Below the pieces are notes generated by a model. That model saw only the letters and a program-made list of their open reading frames with translations. It did no database searches and was not told the DNA's origin. From Microcaldota archaeon (lineage in GTDB: Archaea > Micrarchaeota > Micrarchaeia > Anstonellales > Anstonellaceae): 13,508 bases of DNA. How positions within the stretch are numbered: the stretch's first letter is position 1; every line of letters begins with the position of its first letter. Of this stretch, positions 12,447-13,508 are shown one piece after another. The position numbers and the translations under genes are program-made. The stretch lies in assembly GCA_026396335.1 (NCBI GenBank), contig JAPLWZ010000105.1, positions 1-13,508 on the forward strand, given 5' to 3'.

Positions 12447-13508
12447 ATGGCATCTCTTGGCTGGAAAATCCGGGAAGGAAAGGCAGAGTACCAGGTCCGC
12501 CTGCCGAAATTATCAGGCGAGGAGCAGGAGATTGTGCAGGCAGTCGCCACTGGCTTCCGCTCTGAAACCGAGCGCAAGGATCTTGTTGGCAAGCAAGGGG
12601 CGGAAGAGCTGATTGAAAAACTGCTTTTATCCGAATGCGACGAGCAGGGCATAGAAATTGACAGCGACCAGAAGGAATACCTCTGCCGCGCCGCGTATCT
12701 TGAGACTTACGGGCTTGGCTTCCTTGGCGAACTTTTGTCCGATGACAAGCTCGAGGAAATCGCAGTCATAGGGCTTGGCTCTCCCGTATATGTTTTCGTG
12801 CGGAACAGCGGCTGGAAGCGCACCAACGTATCCATCGAATCCCAGGACTATTTTGTTTCGCTTGTGAACAGATTGGGCCGGGGATTGGGCAGGCGCCTCA
12901 CCGCGCAGCAGCCCAGGCTCAACGCGGTGCTTGAGGATGGCAGCCGCGTGCACGCATCCATGCCGCCTATTTCAAATTGCGAACTCACCATCCGCAAATT
13001 TTCAAAAGAGCCCCTGTCTCCCTTTGACTTGCTTTCATTTGGCACTTATGATGCGCGCGCCCTTTCGCTCCTTTCGCTTGCGCTGCAGGCTGACCTGTCC
13101 GTGCTTTTCGCAGGCAACACTGCAAGCGGAAAAACTACGAGCTTAAACGCGCTTCTTTCATTTGTTCCGGCAAGCGAGCGCATCCTTCTCATAGAAGAAA
13201 CGCCAGAAATTTCAATTCCTCACCCCCATCAATTGCGGCTTGTGCCGTTTGACGAGGGAAATATTGGAATGATGGAACTGGTGCGCGATTCATTGCGCAT
13301 GCGGCCTGACAGGGTGGTGGTGGGCGAAGTGCGCCAGCCTGCAGAAGCGCGTGCATTTGTGGAGTCTGCGCTTTCAGGGCAGGCAAAAGGCTGCTACGCA
13401 ACGTTCCACGCGCAGTCCGCGCGCGACGCGGTTCTTCGCATGAGGATGATGGGCTGCCTTGAGGCTGATTTGGAAGGAATACAGCTTTTCATTGTTCAAA
13501 GGCGCGTT
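12447..13508 (+). CDS. Type II/IV secretion system ATPase (VirB11/TadA/ArlI-like), 3' partial
   Basis: The frame is open from ATG 12447 to the window edge, giving 354 residues without a stop. The start has a GGGGTGGTC ribosome site 3 bases upstream. Residues 1 to about 195 form the N-terminal domain, including LSDDKLEEIAVIG (97-109) and ITIRKFSKEPLSPFDLL-like linker residues (about 181-196) typical of the family. The C-terminal ATPase domain has Walker A GNTASGKT (223-230), the Asp-box region LLIEETPEI (247-255), Walker B DRVVVGEVR (288-296) and the His-box YATFHAQS (317-324). Such hexameric ATPases drive assembly of archaeal pili, the archaellum or related secretion machines at the cytoplasmic membrane face. 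The missing 3' end and the usual partner membrane protein (TadC/ArlJ type) would lie to the right. Which machine it serves cannot be told here; a surface filament would be a natural substrate for the neighbouring glycosylation genes. Confidence 0.92.
   Translation, partial: MASLGWKIREGKAEYQVRLPKLSGEEQEIVQAVATGFRSETERKDLVGKQGAEELIEKLLLSECDEQGIEIDSDQKEYLCRAAYLETYGLGFLGELLSDDKLEEIAVIGLGSPVYVFVRNSGWKRTNVSIESQDYFVSLVNRLGRGLGRRLTAQQPRLNAVLEDGSRVHASMPPISNCELTIRKFSKEPLSPFDLLSFGTYDARALSLLSLALQADLSVLFAGNTASGKTTSLNALLSFVPASERILLIEETPEISIPHPHQLRLVPFDEGNIGMMELVRDSLRMRPDRVVVGEVRQPAEARAFVESALSGQAKGCYATFHAQSARDAVLRMRMMGCLEADLEGIQLFIVQRRV

Noticed and set aside
1..13508. Search for tRNA, CRISPR arrays, insertion sequences or phage genes
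   Set aside because: Nearly all bases are covered by protein genes with short gaps, and no cloverleaf-like, regularly spaced repeat or transposase motif was seen by eye.

Overview
The window looks archaeal. It carries an AglB/STT3 oligosaccharyltransferase, an ALG7/AglH-like GlcNAc-1-phosphate transferase, a geranylgeranyl-reductase-type flavoprotein, an archaeal HTH+ACT regulator and a VirB11/archaellum-type secretion ATPase. Several genes have a TATA-like box about 27 nt before the start codon and no Shine-Dalgarno sequence, which is the archaeal leaderless pattern. Genes are tightly packed, there are no insertion sequences, and composition looks even at roughly 50% GC. A euryarchaeal or DPANN-type lineage is plausible, but the sequence alone does not settle it.

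Layout. 1-815 (+): 3' part of a polyprenyl-phosphate GlcNAc/hexosamine-1-phosphate transferase. 866-1801 (+): a GalE-like extended SDR epimerase. 1822-2414 (-): a sugar-1-phosphate nucleotidyltransferase with an internal deletion plus frameshift. 2446-2943 (-): an HTH+ACT regulator just upstream of it. 3024-3794 (+): an unrecognised 256-residue protein sharing a divergent promoter region with the regulator. 3839-4753 (+): a second SDR epimerase with YxxxR in place of YxxxK. 4776-6146 and 6157-9270 (-): a two-gene operon aglB then glmM-like phosphohexomutase, transcribed from a strong Shine-Dalgarno site. 9383-10474 (+): geranylgeranyl-reductase-like flavoprotein, overlapping by ATGA with a PHP phosphoesterase (10471-11178). 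11235-11906 (+): cis-prenyltransferase (UppS family). 11957-12403 (+): membrane-anchored DUF192 protein. 12447 to the window end (+): a type II/IV secretion ATPase, cut by the window edge.

Together most of the window reads as a surface N-glycosylation neighbourhood. The cis-prenyltransferase and the reductase could make and saturate the dolichol-type carrier. The phosphohexomutase, nucleotidyltransferase and epimerases would supply sugar nucleotides. The GT4 enzyme would load the first sugar on the lipid, and AglB would transfer the finished glycan to protein. The secretion ATPase at the right edge could belong to a pilus or archaellum, whose subunits are common AglB substrates, but that link is inference. 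I found no tRNA, rRNA, CRISPR array, transposon or phage gene. No stretch above about 120 bases lacks a gene or gene remnant. The features most worth a second look are the broken nucleotidyltransferase, the altered active-site residues and cysteine-rich outer domain of AglB, the YxxxR epimerase, and two short intergenic regions in which one AT box may serve both strands.
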